The notes beneath the pieces are model-generated. The model did no database searches, was not told the DNA's origin, and saw only the letters and a program-made list of their open reading frames with translations. From Anaerohalosphaera lusitana (GTDB lineage Bacteria > Planctomycetota > Phycisphaerae > Sedimentisphaerales > Anaerohalosphaeraceae): a stretch of 64,000 nt of DNA. Numbering within the stretch: the first letter of the stretch is position 1; every line of letters begins with the position of its first letter. Made by a program: the position numbers and the translations under genes. Where the stretch lies: contig NZ_CP019791.1 in assembly GCF_002007645.1 (NCBI RefSeq), forward strand, positions 1,426,001-1,490,000, written 5' to 3'. Shown here piece by piece: positions 54,309 to 62,851 of the stretch.

Positions 54309-54566
54309 TCAGGGCATTTGCTGGGGTGTGTCCATTTGCTGTGACTTCTTATTTTGGATGTGTTCTTTGTGCCGCTTGAATTCGGGAGGTGTCTGGGGGA
54401 GGTTTTCTTCGTCGATCGCTAGAGTGGTGGCAACCGGGTCAAGTGGTGTTGTTTGTGCGTCCGGGTGTGCCGGGTGCGAGGTCGCAGGCGCGGGCATTTC
54501 ATATTTGGCGCAGCCTGCGATGAGAATTATAAATGTAATGGTTGCGACGGCTTTAAAGCTGGACAT
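54309..54566 (-). CDS. Small lipoprotein at the head of the copper-type operon
   Basis: This 85-residue protein has a leader with lipobox LIAGC and a mature part rich in Pro, Thr, His, Lys and Gln, ending KRHKEHIQNKKSQQMDTPQQMP. The His and Met residues near the end could bind copper, but the protein is not recognised. TTGGAG before the ATG supports the start. The TolC gene follows 63 bases later. Confidence 0.65.
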   Translation of the reverse strand: MSSFKAVATITFIILIAGCAKYEMPAPATSHPAHPDAQTTPLDPVATTLAIDEENLPQTPPEFKRHKEHIQNKKSQQMDTPQQMP

Positions 54567-54592
54567 AGGGTGTTCTCCAATTAGTCAATGTT

Positions 54593-54629
54593 CGAAGCCA
54601 TTTCAAATCTCAGTGTTGAAACCGCTTCC
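54593..54629. repeat. Internally deleted MITE-like remnant
   Basis: GAAGCCATTTCAAATCTCAG is followed directly by TGTTGAAACCGCTTC. This is the left end and right end of the 160-base repeat with the middle missing. It lies upstream of the copper-type operon. Confidence 0.5.
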
Positions 54630-54835
54630 AATATGTTTGTATTACAAGGCTAATGGAGGTGTGGTGGGCTGACAAGGTTGGAAATTGCGAGTTTTCGTAA
54701 AAAAGGCCGGTTTTGCGGGCGAGTTCTTTGGGCTGAGTAAAATGGTTTGAAGGATGGTGAGGTTGATTTTGGTTTGCTTGCGGGGTGAAAAGTGGTAGAG
54801 TATACGGGTACTGAAATTCTTTTGGAGGCAGAGCA

Positions 54836-55261
54836 ATGGCGAGTAAATATGATGATGCATTGAATATACTGGCGGTGTTTCATTTTGTGATCGGGGGGCT
54901 GATGCTGTTTTTTGCGTCGGTGCCTATGGTGATGGTGCTGGTGTTCAATTTTGCGAACTGGTTCGGTGGTATGCATGGGCCGAGGATGCATGATGCGGTT
55001 CCGGCTACGATTTTTATGACGTTCATGGGCTTTGTCGTGCTGTCGGTGGTTGTGCTGGGGATATGCGTTATATCGGCTGGGCGGTGCCTGATGAAGAAGC
55101 GGGGATATGTGTTCTGCATGGTGGTTGCGGCGATATTGTGCATTTTCTTTCCGCTGGGGACGCTGCTGGGTGTGTTTACGATCATCGTGCTGATGCAGGA
55201 TGAGGTGCGGCGGATGTTTGAGGGGGGCAGGAGTGGGGTTGTGGAATCTGAGGGGAAGTAG
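54836..55261 (+). CDS. Small four-helix membrane protein
   Basis: This 141-residue protein has hydrophobic segments NILAVFHFVIGGLMLFFASV, MVMVLVFNFANWF, IFMTFMGFVVLSVVVLGICVI and FCMVVAAILCIFFPLGTLLGVFTIIVLM, then MQDEVRRMFEGG. Such proteins (A-L-N-I-L-A-x-F-H start) recur in planctomycetes but have no known function. GGAGGCAGAGCA before the ATG is a strong ribosome site. Confidence 0.7.
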   Translation: MASKYDDALNILAVFHFVIGGLMLFFASVPMVMVLVFNFANWFGGMHGPRMHDAVPATIFMTFMGFVVLSVVVLGICVISAGRCLMKKRGYVFCMVVAAILCIFFPLGTLLGVFTIIVLMQDEVRRMFEGGRSGVVESEGK

Positions 55262-55344
55262 GTCGCTCGTGCGTATCTCGGTTCTTGAAGGTTTTGCATT
55301 AGTTTGTATTTGAAGGGATGATACATGGTTCGATGGGGTAATTT

Positions 55345-56583
55345 GTGCATGGTGATAATGTGTGTTGGTGCGGTGGTACATGGCGCGGGGCGTCGCAACG
55401 GCCGCCCGAGTTGGGGTTGCTCGGCAGCAATGATTATGAAGGATATATAAATGAAAATCTGCTGGATGGGGCGAATGAGGCGGAGGTGAATATATTTGCA
55501 GATATCTGGGACAGCGATCAGGTGTATGCAGAGTTGTACGGGATGCGCGGCAGGTTCGCAGCGATGCGAATCGAGATGCTAGCGAGGGGCGGTATGTGGG
55601 AAAGGGAGAGCGACCCTAATGCATTTGATGTGTTGGTGAAACTGGAGGACGAGGTCAGGGAACTGTTTCTGGAGAAGGCACACGAGGTGTTCGCATTGCA
55701 GATAATTAAGGAAGGTGAGGAGCCTTTTTATGGGTACGGCGGCAATCCGGGGTTAAGCCTGAAGTTGGCGCAATGCGGTTTTGCGTTGGTGAATGAGCGG
55801 GACTGGAGCGGTTTCGGATTTGTAGAGCTCATCGAGGGTGTGTTCAGGCACGCTAAGCAGCTTGAGGGGTGCGGTGAGTCGATGCTGGGAAGGATAGGGC
55901 GGGATGTCCGGATGCTTGGGTATGATGTTCTTCGGAAGAGTATCGAGGAGGGCAGGCTGTCGGCGGAGCAGTCGGGACGGATCGCGAGGGTGCTGGAGGA
56001 CAGTTGGCCCAGTGCGGAAGATGTTTACGATTGTGTGCCGGTTGACTGGGCAGGTGGGCTGGAGACGCTTGGCTGGGCGAGCTCCTTTGGGAAGATATCC
56101 CGCAAGGTTAAGATTTTCGGGGGCGCGGATTATGACGTTATACGGTCGGCGGTTGATCCGGGTGAGGTCGAGCGTGAACTGGAGGCGTACTATTCGGCGG
56201 TTCTGAAGGTGCGGGGAGAGCAGTTCGAGAAGGGGTTGCGGGAGCTGAGGAAGCTGTGGAACGGGGCGCGGATACCGTTGCGGGGCAAGCAGCCATTTCC
56301 CAAGTGCCTGTTCTGTAATTATGCGGAAGTTATGGGCCAGGTTGAAGATGCTTTGGAGGAGCATGCTGTGCTGTCTGTTGCGTTGGGAGTGCGCGGTTAT
56401 TACGAGGAGAACGGTCGTTTGCCCGTTAATTTTGGTGAACTGGGTTTCAAAGTGGATGGTGATGGCAAGGGTTTTGCCAAAAAAGTTCGGTTTGAGGTTA
56501 GCGATAGCGACGATTGTTTGGTGTTGCTGGGTGAGGTTGAACGGACTAAGGTCAGCGTGGCTCTTGCGAGCGGTGCTGAATAA
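55345..56583 (+). CDS. Hypothetical protein with pilin-like C-terminal motif; probable N-terminal frameshift
   Basis: The 412-residue frame begins MHGDNVCWCGGTW, not a natural start. A better start lies at 55325 in another frame: AAGGGATG upstream, then RWGNLCMVIMCVGAVVHGAG, a good signal peptide, which breaks off after about 40 codons. Joining it to this frame near 55385 would give one exported protein starting ASQRPPELGLLG. The body has GFALVNERDWSGFGFVELIEG and a long helical part; near the end HAVLSVALGVRGYYEENGRLPVNFGELGF resembles the segment after the pilin helix in pseudopilins. Family not recognised. A strong hairpin follows. Confidence 0.55.
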   Translation: MHGDNVCWCGGTWRGASQRPPELGLLGSNDYEGYINENLLDGANEAEVNIFADIWDSDQVYAELYGMRGRFAAMRIEMLARGGMWERESDPNAFDVLVKLEDEVRELFLEKAHEVFALQIIKEGEEPFYGYGGNPGLSLKLAQCGFALVNERDWSGFGFVELIEGVFRHAKQLEGCGESMLGRIGRDVRMLGYDVLRKSIEEGRLSAEQSGRIARVLEDSWPSAEDVYDCVPVDWAGGLETLGWASSFGKISRKVKIFGGADYDVIRSAVDPGEVERELEAYYSAVLKVRGEQFEKGLRELRKLWNGARIPLRGKQPFPKCLFCNYAEVMGQVEDALEEHAVLSVALGVRGYYEENGRLPVNFGELGFKVDGDGKGFAKKVRFEVSDSDDCLVLLGEVERTKVSVALASGAE

Positions 56584-56592
56584 AAGGAAGGA

Positions 56593-56621
56593 GCCCCCCG
56601 GTGGGTGTGATTCGGGGGGCC
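56593..56621 (+). terminator. GC-rich hairpin after the 55345 gene
   Basis: GCCCCCCG pairs with CGGGGGGC around GTGGGTGTGATT. The following CTTGTGGTG is poor in T, so it may be only partly effective. Confidence 0.6.
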
Positions 56622-56790
56622 TTGTGGTGTGTTGGCGTGGTGGTTTGCCAACTGGTTCGAATGGAAAAACGGTTATGTGGTTTTTGCAGAGTAGAGTCTA
56701 CACGCGGGTGTGGGGTTTGTAAATCGGGGGATAGCCTTAAAAAGGCATAGGGGAATGATGAGGTTTTTGGCGGGTGTTTTTCGGGTGGCG

Positions 56791-57104
56791 GTGGAATTGT
56801 GCGGGAGGGGATTATGGATTAAGGCGATGTGCGTGTTTTGAGCGAGCAAGCTTATTTGTTGCGTTTGAGGTCGCCACGTCGCCTTCGGCTCCTCGCGATG
56901 ACAGGTTTTTACGTTTTTGCGCCATGGTCGTTGTGCAGGGCGGGTGGGGTTCTGGTTTATTGTACGTGCATGCGCGCTCGTTTTGTTCTCTGGGGCCGCC
57001 TGCGGCGGATGACAAAAACGGCTATGACTTGCGTGTTTTGGGTGAGCAAGCTTTTTTCGTCGCGGTTGAGGTCGCCACGTCGCCTTCGGCTCCTCGCGAT
57101 GACA
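56791..57104. repeat. Two copies of a dispersed repeat (56791-56903 and 57029-57104) in a gene-free stretch
   Basis: Both contain GCGTGTTTTG, GAGCAAGC and then CGCCACGTCGCCTTCGGC and TCCTCGCGATGACA. A third copy lies at 60732-60844. Strings of this kind (GCCACGTCGC...CTCGCGATGAC) are spread through many bacterial genomes as non-coding repeats. The gap 56584-57137 shows no gene. Confidence 0.75.
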
Positions 57105-57137
57105 AATTTATAAAGGTTTATGGGCGTTGGTTTGTGG

Positions 57138-57995
57138 TTAGTTCATTTTGATCCTGCCTTTGAGTTTCAGGCCTGCGATGTTAATCTGGTCGGCGGGTTT
57201 TTGCATTAGTATCTCGAGTTTCATGAACGGGTGGATCTGTGAGTCTGCGAGGATGCGGAAGAAGGTTCGGCCGTCGGAGGTGGTTATCTGGATTGGGCCG
57301 AGGATCTTTTCGTATTGTTTTTGTTTTTCCGTTTCGCTGTAGAGGGCATCTTTGAAGCTTTGCAGGTTTGATAGCTGGAGCTGGTCCTTGTACTGGTCGG
57401 CCATTAGCTGTCTGGCTTTTTTGAGGTCGAGTTCGTCGACGGCTGAGAGGAACTTTGCGGCAGTGTCCCTGAAAGCAGGGGCGTCGGGGCCGGCGTATGG
57501 GCGGATGAGGTTGACGTGAAGGATCTGGAGATCGGAGTCGGAGTCGGCGGGGAGGGCCATCATTTTAATGGTGTATTGGAAGTCGGAGGTGAGCTGGTAT
57601 TGGGCGGTGCAGACGGGGAGGTCGTTTTGGGGGTAGTTCATGAATTCCATGAGGGAGGGCTGCCAGTCGCTGCCGATCTGTTGACGGAGCTGGGTTATGT
57701 CGGCGGTGAATTTGTTTTCGGGCCAGAGGGTCTTGAGGTCGTCGCTCAGGAAGGTAAATGCGTTTTGCGGGTCGTTGTTTTTGAGGGCGGCGAGGAAGGG
57801 GGTGAAATCGCAGAGGGGTTCGGTGCCGTTTTCCCGGGAGGCCTTGGCCATCTGTTCTATTTGTTCGCGGGTGACGGGTATGTCTGCCTGTTGGGCCTCT
57901 TCGGTCATCTGGTCGATGAGCTGGTCCTGGGAACGGTCCTCGCAGCCGATGATCAGTGCGGCGGTTAGCATGGTGAGGATTATGAGGTTTTTCAT
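57138..57995 (-). CDS. Lipoprotein of unknown function
   Basis: This 285-residue protein has a leader and lipobox LIIGC (Cys18). AAGGAAA upstream of the ATG at 57995 favours this start over 58055. The mature part begins EDRSQDQLIDQMTEEAQQ, an amphipathic helical linker, then SDDLKTLWPENKFTADITQLRQQIGSDW and a second alpha/beta half KKARQLMADQYKDQLQLSNLQSFKDAL. The pattern of two NTF2-like or DUF3887-like halves is suggested by the repeated short helical motif, but I cannot confirm it. Confidence 0.65.
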   Translation of the reverse strand: MKNLIILTMLTAALIIGCEDRSQDQLIDQMTEEAQQADIPVTREQIEQMAKASRENGTEPLCDFTPFLAALKNNDPQNAFTFLSDDLKTLWPENKFTADITQLRQQIGSDWQPSLMEFMNYPQNDLPVCTAQYQLTSDFQYTIKMMALPADSDSDLQILHVNLIRPYAGPDAPAFRDTAAKFLSAVDELDLKKARQLMADQYKDQLQLSNLQSFKDALYSETEKQKQYEKILGPIQITTSDGRTFFRILADSQIHPFMKLEILMQKPADQINIAGLKLKGRIKMN

Positions 57996-58170
57996 GGTAT
58001 TTTCCTTGGGCGTTTGTTGGGTATTATAATTTACGTTCAGTTTAGGGTGTATCATGTGAATGTCAAGATTGTGTGAGTTTGTTTGCGGGTGCGGAGATTT
58101 GTTGACGGAGGGGGCGGCGGGGATTATAGTGGATTTTGGTTTTGATGGTCGTTAAGAATTGGAGGCAGTT

Positions 58171-59148
58171 ATGAGTATTGACAGGCGGCAGTTTATTGGC
58201 GGTGCAGCGGCGGCAGCTTTGGGGGCCGGTGCGGCTGTTGGAGCGGAAAACGGCAGGGGCGGTAAGGTTGGTAAATCAAAGAGTGTTAATGCAAAGGGAG
58301 CAGGGCTTATGAGCGGCAGAGGCAATCCGATCGCAATTTCGACGTATTCATTCTGGAGATTCAAAGAGGGGCTGAAGCTGCCTATCGAGCAGTGTATCGA
58401 GGAGGCTGCGGAGATGGGGTTTGACGGGGTGGAGATACTGCATATGCAGATGGAGAGTGAGAAGACGAGCTATCTGAACAAGCTGAAGAAGACTGCGCTG
58501 GTGAACGGGGTGGATCTGTGCGGGATGTCTACGCACCAGGGGTTTGTGTCGCCTGATGAGGAGAAGCGGCAGAGGAATATCGATCATACGATCAAGTGCA
58601 TCGAGCTGGCGTATGAGCTGGGCATTCCGTGTATCCGGATCAATACGGGGACGTGGGGGACGTCGGAGAGTTTCGATGAGCTGATGGAGAATCGGGGTAT
58701 CGAGGAGCCGTTGGAGGGGTATACGGATGAAGATGCGTTTCCGTGGGTGATCGGGAGTATCGAGGAGTGTCTGAAGGTGGCGGAGAAGCGGGGCGTTGTG
58801 CTGGGGCTGGAGAATCACTGGGGGCTGGGCCGGACGCCGGAGGGTGTTTTGCGGATCGTTAACGCGATCGATTCGGAGTACCTGGGCGTACTGACGGATA
58901 CGGGGAACTTTCTGGAAGATCCGTATGACAAGATCGTGAAGATGGCTCCGCAGACGGTGTTTATGCAGGCGAAGACGTATTTTGGCGGGGGGCTTTGGTA
59001 TACGCTGGATCTGGATTATGACAGGATCGCGAAGATCATGAAGGAGTCTGGGTATAAGGGTTATATCTCGCTGGAGTTCGAGGGTCAGGCGGATTATAAG
59101 GAAGCGATCCCGAAGAGTCTGGAGCTGCTGCGAGGGGCGTTTTCGTGA
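58171..59148 (+). CDS. Tat-exported sugar isomerase/epimerase-like TIM-barrel protein
   Basis: This 325-residue protein has a twin-arginine leader SIDRRQFIGGAAAAALGAGAAVGA, so it is exported folded. The start at 58171 follows GGAGG. The barrel is of the xylose isomerase-like/AP endonuclease 2 type: ISTYSFWRF, MGFDGVEILHMQME, GLENHWGLGRTPEG, GVLTDTGNF and YISLEFEG supply the acidic metal ligands (Glu, Asp, Glu). This family is strongly expanded in planctomycetes; most members have no assigned substrate but act on sugars or inositols. It is 41 bases upstream of the PhoD-like gene, so the two are probably cotranscribed. Confidence 0.85.
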   Translation: MSIDRRQFIGGAAAAALGAGAAVGAENGRGGKVGKSKSVNAKGAGLMSGRGNPIAISTYSFWRFKEGLKLPIEQCIEEAAEMGFDGVEILHMQMESEKTSYLNKLKKTALVNGVDLCGMSTHQGFVSPDEEKRQRNIDHTIKCIELAYELGIPCIRINTGTWGTSESFDELMENRGIEEPLEGYTDEDAFPWVIGSIEECLKVAEKRGVVLGLENHWGLGRTPEGVLRIVNAIDSEYLGVLTDTGNFLEDPYDKIVKMAPQTVFMQAKTYFGGGLWYTLDLDYDRIAKIMKESGYKGYISLEFEGQADYKEAIPKSLELLRGAFS

Positions 59149-59189
59149 TTTTATTTTGTTTTTGAAAGGGTTGAGTTTTGATAGGACGT

Positions 59190-60608
59190 ATGCGGATATT
59201 CTGCGCGGCTGCGGGTTTATTTGTTGCTGTTTCTTTTTGCCAGGCGCAGACAAAGAGCGGTATTTCGCTTAGCCAGGGGATAATGGCTGGGGAGGTCGGC
59301 GAGGAAAGTGTGATACTGCAGGCGCGGCTTACGGGCGGGGGAGCTGACGGGCTCGGCGGTATGGCGGGTGTTGGTCGGTTTGAGGTTTCGAAGAGCGAGG
59401 ATTTCGAGGATGTGGTCCGGAGTGAGTGGCTGGAAGCGAGGGAAAGCTGCGATCATATTGTCAAGGCCTGTATTAAGGGTTTGCAGCGTGATACGGAGTA
59501 TTGGTACAGGCTTCGGTTTGGAGCTGATAAGTCGGATGTCTCGGTATCGGAGGTTGGGAGATTTGAGACGCTAGGCGGGGCGGACGCGGCTGAGCCGGTC
59601 AGCTTTGCTGTGGTTGCCGGGATGAATTATAATAAGTTCCATTCGTCGGAGCGTGTCAGCGGTGAGGATAAGCGGCTTGGGTATCCGGGGCTTGAGGCGA
59701 TAAGGTCGGCGGGCCCGGACTTTTTTGTTGGCACGGGTGATAATGTTTATTTCGATCATCCGAGGAAACCGGCGGCGAAGACGCTTGAGGAGATGCGCGG
59801 CAAATACCACGAGCAGTTTTCTCAGGAGCGGTACAAGCGGCTGTTCAGGGAGGTGCCGACGTACTGGGAAAAGGATGATCATGATTTTCGGTACAACGAT
59901 TGTGATCTGACGGGTGACAGGCTGCCGAGTGTGGAGGATGGGATATATTCATTTCGTGAGCAGCTTCCGGTGGTTTGTCCGGGGGATGAGGATGCGGTGA
60001 CGTATCGGACGTACAGGGTGACTAAGGATCTGCAGATATGGCTTGTGGAGGGCAGGGATTATCGAAGTCCGAACGATATGGAGGATGGGCCGGGGAAGAC
60101 GCTGTGGGGGGCTGTGCAGTTGGAATGGCTGAAGGATACGCTGCTGGCGAGTGATGCGACGTTTAAGGTTTTGATATCGCCGACGCCGATGATAGGGCCG
60201 GACGACGCTTACAAGAAAGACAATCATTGCAATACGGGCGGGTTTCGGTATGAGCGGGATGAGTTTTTTGCGTGGCTAAGTGAGAACGGTTTTGACAGCG
60301 GGAATTTCGCTATCGTATGCGGGGACAGGCACTGGCAGTATCATTCGGTTGACCCGTCGGGATTCGAGGAATTTTCTTGCGGGGCGCTGGTTGATGCTAA
60401 CAGCCGAGTGGGCAGGCTTCCGGGGGATAAGCGGTCAACTGACCCGGAGGGCGAGATCGAGCAGCCGTACTGTATGACGGAGCCGTCGGGGGGTTTTCTG
60501 CTGGTTTCGGTATTGCCGAGTTTGAACGAGACGGCCGTGAAGCTGGGGTTTAAGTTTTATGATGAGAAGAAGAACGTACTTTATGAGCACTGTAAAGTTT
60601 CGCAGTGA
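59190..60608 (+). CDS. PhoD-like phosphatase/phosphodiesterase
   Basis: This 472-residue exported protein has a signal peptide (RIFCAAAGLFVAVSFCQAQ). The ATG at 59190 has AGGA upstream; a TTG at 59178 is an alternative. The N-terminal Fn3-like PhoD domain is followed by the metallophosphatase core: GTGDNVYFD, WEKDDHDFRYNDCD, ISPTPMIGPD and CGDRHWQYHS, which hold the Asp, Asn and His ligands of PhoD-type enzymes. A Cys-rich start to the catalytic loop was not found, so the type is PhoD-like rather than a purple acid phosphatase. It is closed by the terminator at 60904. Substrate unknown. Confidence 0.85.
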   Translation: MRIFCAAAGLFVAVSFCQAQTKSGISLSQGIMAGEVGEESVILQARLTGGGADGLGGMAGVGRFEVSKSEDFEDVVRSEWLEARESCDHIVKACIKGLQRDTEYWYRLRFGADKSDVSVSEVGRFETLGGADAAEPVSFAVVAGMNYNKFHSSERVSGEDKRLGYPGLEAIRSAGPDFFVGTGDNVYFDHPRKPAAKTLEEMRGKYHEQFSQERYKRLFREVPTYWEKDDHDFRYNDCDLTGDRLPSVEDGIYSFREQLPVVCPGDEDAVTYRTYRVTKDLQIWLVEGRDYRSPNDMEDGPGKTLWGAVQLEWLKDTLLASDATFKVLISPTPMIGPDDAYKKDNHCNTGGFRYERDEFFAWLSENGFDSGNFAIVCGDRHWQYHSVDPSGFEEFSCGALVDANSRVGRLPGDKRSTDPEGEIEQPYCMTEPSGGFLLVSVLPSLNETAVKLGFKFYDEKKNVLYEHCKVSQ

Positions 60609-60903
60609 TGGGTGATTTATTAAGTGGAAAGAGATATAATCGCGTAATAGTGTGGGATCATCAAGTTGGCCTCCGCAGAATTTAACAGCCGCGCCTTCGA
60701 GGTACTTTGATTGGTCGATTCTCGGCGGACCGTGAAATTATGCGGCAGGGGAGTGTAGATTGGGGCGGCGTGCTTGTTTTTGAGTAGGCCAGCTTTTTTG
60801 TTAGTTTGGGATCGCCACGTCGCCTTTGGCTCCTCGCGATGACAAAATTATATAGGTCCATGGTTGTTGGAGTGGTGAGATTGTGCGGTTGGTGTGAATG
60901 AAG
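60609..60903. other. Gene-free stretch with one copy of the dispersed repeat
   Basis: A repeat copy lies at 60732-60844, starting GTGAAATTATGCGGCAGGGG and ending CTCGCGATGACA. It matches the 56791 copy over most of its length. Nothing else was recognised here. Confidence 0.7.
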
Positions 60904-60932
60904 AAAGGGCCGGTTTTTGCCGGCCCTTTTTG
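60904..60932. terminator. Bidirectional terminator between PhoD-like and GH20 genes
   Basis: AAAGGGCCGG pairs perfectly with CCGGCCCTTT around TTTTTG, with TTTTT on the right side and AAA on the left. It separates the convergent genes. Confidence 0.9.
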
Positions 60933-60990
60933 TTGGGTGTGTGGTTGTTAAGTTTTGCTGATCCGCTTTTTTTGGGTGCGGTCGATTTGT

Positions 60991-62586
60991 TTACTTCTTT
61001 TTTGGCCAGGGTGGGCAGGGTGTGGAATCGGGTTTGAAGGGGTTGTAGTAGTAGATGTCCCATTGTTCGTAGCGGTCGAGGAAGGGTTTGAGGCGGGACT
61101 CGAAGTTTTCTACTGACTTTTGTTCGGGGTCGGTCCAGGCGGATTCTGCGAGGCTTGCCATTCGGGGGAATATCTGGAACTCATAGCGTTTGACGGATTC
61201 GACGTGTTCGGTCCAGAGGTTGGCCTGTATGCCGAGGACGAGGTCCTTTTGCTCGTCTGTCCACTTTTCCGGGAAGTCCGGGAAGGGGATCATGTTAGTG
61301 TGGTTGTTGACGATGCCCCAGCCGGTGTTTGGATGACCCTTGGCCTGGGCGTAGTCCCAGTAGGTCGGGTTGCGGGGGCACATTACCACTTTAAAGTTTT
61401 GTTCGATGGCCTTTTTTAGCTGGTTGGATTTGTTGTGGCGCCACCACATTACTACGGCCTCTTGCGGGGTGATGTTGGCGTCGACGATCTCATCCCAGCC
61501 GATGGCGGTTTTGCCTTTGGAGTTTATCACGCCGATCATCCGCTCGATGAAGTAGAGCTCGACCTGGTGGACATTTTTGAAGTTTTTATCGGCCATGAGC
61601 TTTTTGACGTCTTCGTTATCGTTCCAGTGCTTGATCCAGTAGCGTACCTCGTCGGCACCGAGATGCAGGTATGGTGCGGGGAAGAGGTCGGCGACCTCGG
61701 TGATAATGTCTTCGAGAAATGCATATGTCGCTTCGGAGGCGGGGTTGAATGTGGAGGGTCCGCCTGCGTGTTCTGGGTATGCGGTGACTGCGGCCTTTGC
61801 GTGGCCGGGCATGTCGATCTCGGGGATGATCATGATGTGTCGCTTGGCAGCGTATGCGACAATTTCGCGGATATCTTCCTGGGTGTAGAATCTGGCGGGG
61901 GCGTCTGGGTTTGTTGCATTGCCTATGCCGCCGATGGTGGTGAGTTTAGGGTATTTTTTTATTTCGATGCGCCAGCCTTGTTCGTCGGTGAGGTGCCAGT
62001 GGAAGCGGTTTAGCTTGTGGAAGGCCATGCGGTCGAGGAGTTTTTTGACTTGTTCCTTGCCGAAGAAGTGGCGGGATTCGTCGAGCATGAAGCCTCGCCA
62101 GCCGAAGCGGGGCTGGTCGTGGATGAGGACGGCGGGGATGGTCCAGTCGGTGCCGGTGATCTTTGTGTCGGATTCGATCTGCGGGGGCAGGAGCTGGCGG
62201 AGGGTCTGGACGGCGTAGAAGAAGCCTGCCGGGGCGTCGGCGGTGATGGTGATCTTGTCTTCGGTTACGAGGAGGTGGTAGCCTTCGGGGCCGTGGGTGG
62301 TTACTTCGGCGCAGGTCGTGAAGATGATCGCGGGTTTGCCGGGGGTTTGCTTGTCGGTGATGGTGAGGTCGCAGCCGGCGGCGGGTTCGATGGCGGCGGC
62401 GAGGTACTGGGCTGCGGGTTTGCCTGGTCCGGGGACGACGAGTTGGGTGTCGGGGGTGAGGGTGAAGCTGCCGGGGCGTTCCTTGAGCATTTGAGGTTTG
62501 GGGATGATGTTGATGTCGGCTGCGATGAGCGGGGCTGCGGTGCAGAGGATGAGCAGGGTTAGGATGAGGTTGCGGATTCGGTACAT
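60991..62586 (-). CDS. Exported beta-N-acetylhexosaminidase, GH20
   Basis: This is a 531-residue GH20 enzyme with a signal peptide (RIRNLILTLLILCTAAPLIAA). An N-terminal alpha/beta domain (about 25-145, IIPKPQMLKERPG) precedes the barrel: RGFMLDESRHFFG, HLTDEQGWRIEIKKYP, IIPEIDMPGHAKAA, HLGADEVRYW with the catalytic Asp312-Glu313 (often HIGGDE), and WWRHNKSN. It removes terminal GlcNAc or GalNAc from glycans in the periplasm or outside. It is not next to the GH94/GH38/GH130 cluster, but its substrate would feed that pathway. The stop follows PPWPKKK. Confidence 0.9.
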   Translation of the reverse strand: MYRIRNLILTLLILCTAAPLIAADINIIPKPQMLKERPGSFTLTPDTQLVVPGPGKPAAQYLAAAIEPAAGCDLTITDKQTPGKPAIIFTTCAEVTTHGPEGYHLLVTEDKITITADAPAGFFYAVQTLRQLLPPQIESDTKITGTDWTIPAVLIHDQPRFGWRGFMLDESRHFFGKEQVKKLLDRMAFHKLNRFHWHLTDEQGWRIEIKKYPKLTTIGGIGNATNPDAPARFYTQEDIREIVAYAAKRHIMIIPEIDMPGHAKAAVTAYPEHAGGPSTFNPASEATYAFLEDIITEVADLFPAPYLHLGADEVRYWIKHWNDNEDVKKLMADKNFKNVHQVELYFIERMIGVINSKGKTAIGWDEIVDANITPQEAVVMWWRHNKSNQLKKAIEQNFKVVMCPRNPTYWDYAQAKGHPNTGWGIVNNHTNMIPFPDFPEKWTDEQKDLVLGIQANLWTEHVESVKRYEFQIFPRMASLAESAWTDPEQKSVENFESRLKPFLDRYEQWDIYYYNPFKPDSTPCPPWPKKK

Positions 62587-62722
62587 AGGGCTTCCTTTCG
62601 AGACTCTTGTTTATTGGTTATTCATACTGTTGTTAAAATACCACGAGGGCTGAGGGATTTCAAGTGTGGAATTCTTTTGGTTGATAAACAGAATGGCGCG
62701 GCTGGTGGGAGCGGTAAAATAG

Positions 62723-62746
62723 CAAAGAATTTTACTTGATTCTTTG
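62723..62746. promoter_or_regulatory. Inverted repeat upstream of the YWTD gene
   Basis: CAAAGAAT and ATTCTTTG face each other across TTTACTTG, 105 bases before the ATG. It could be an operator; no T-run follows. Confidence 0.35.
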
Positions 62747-62851
62747 TGGTAAATGATGTAGTGTTGTAGAGGCTTGAATGTGAGAAGTTTGTTTTGTGCA
62801 GTGCTGCAATAGGGGGGATTGCGGCGGCGGTTCTAATTTAGGAGAGGTGTC

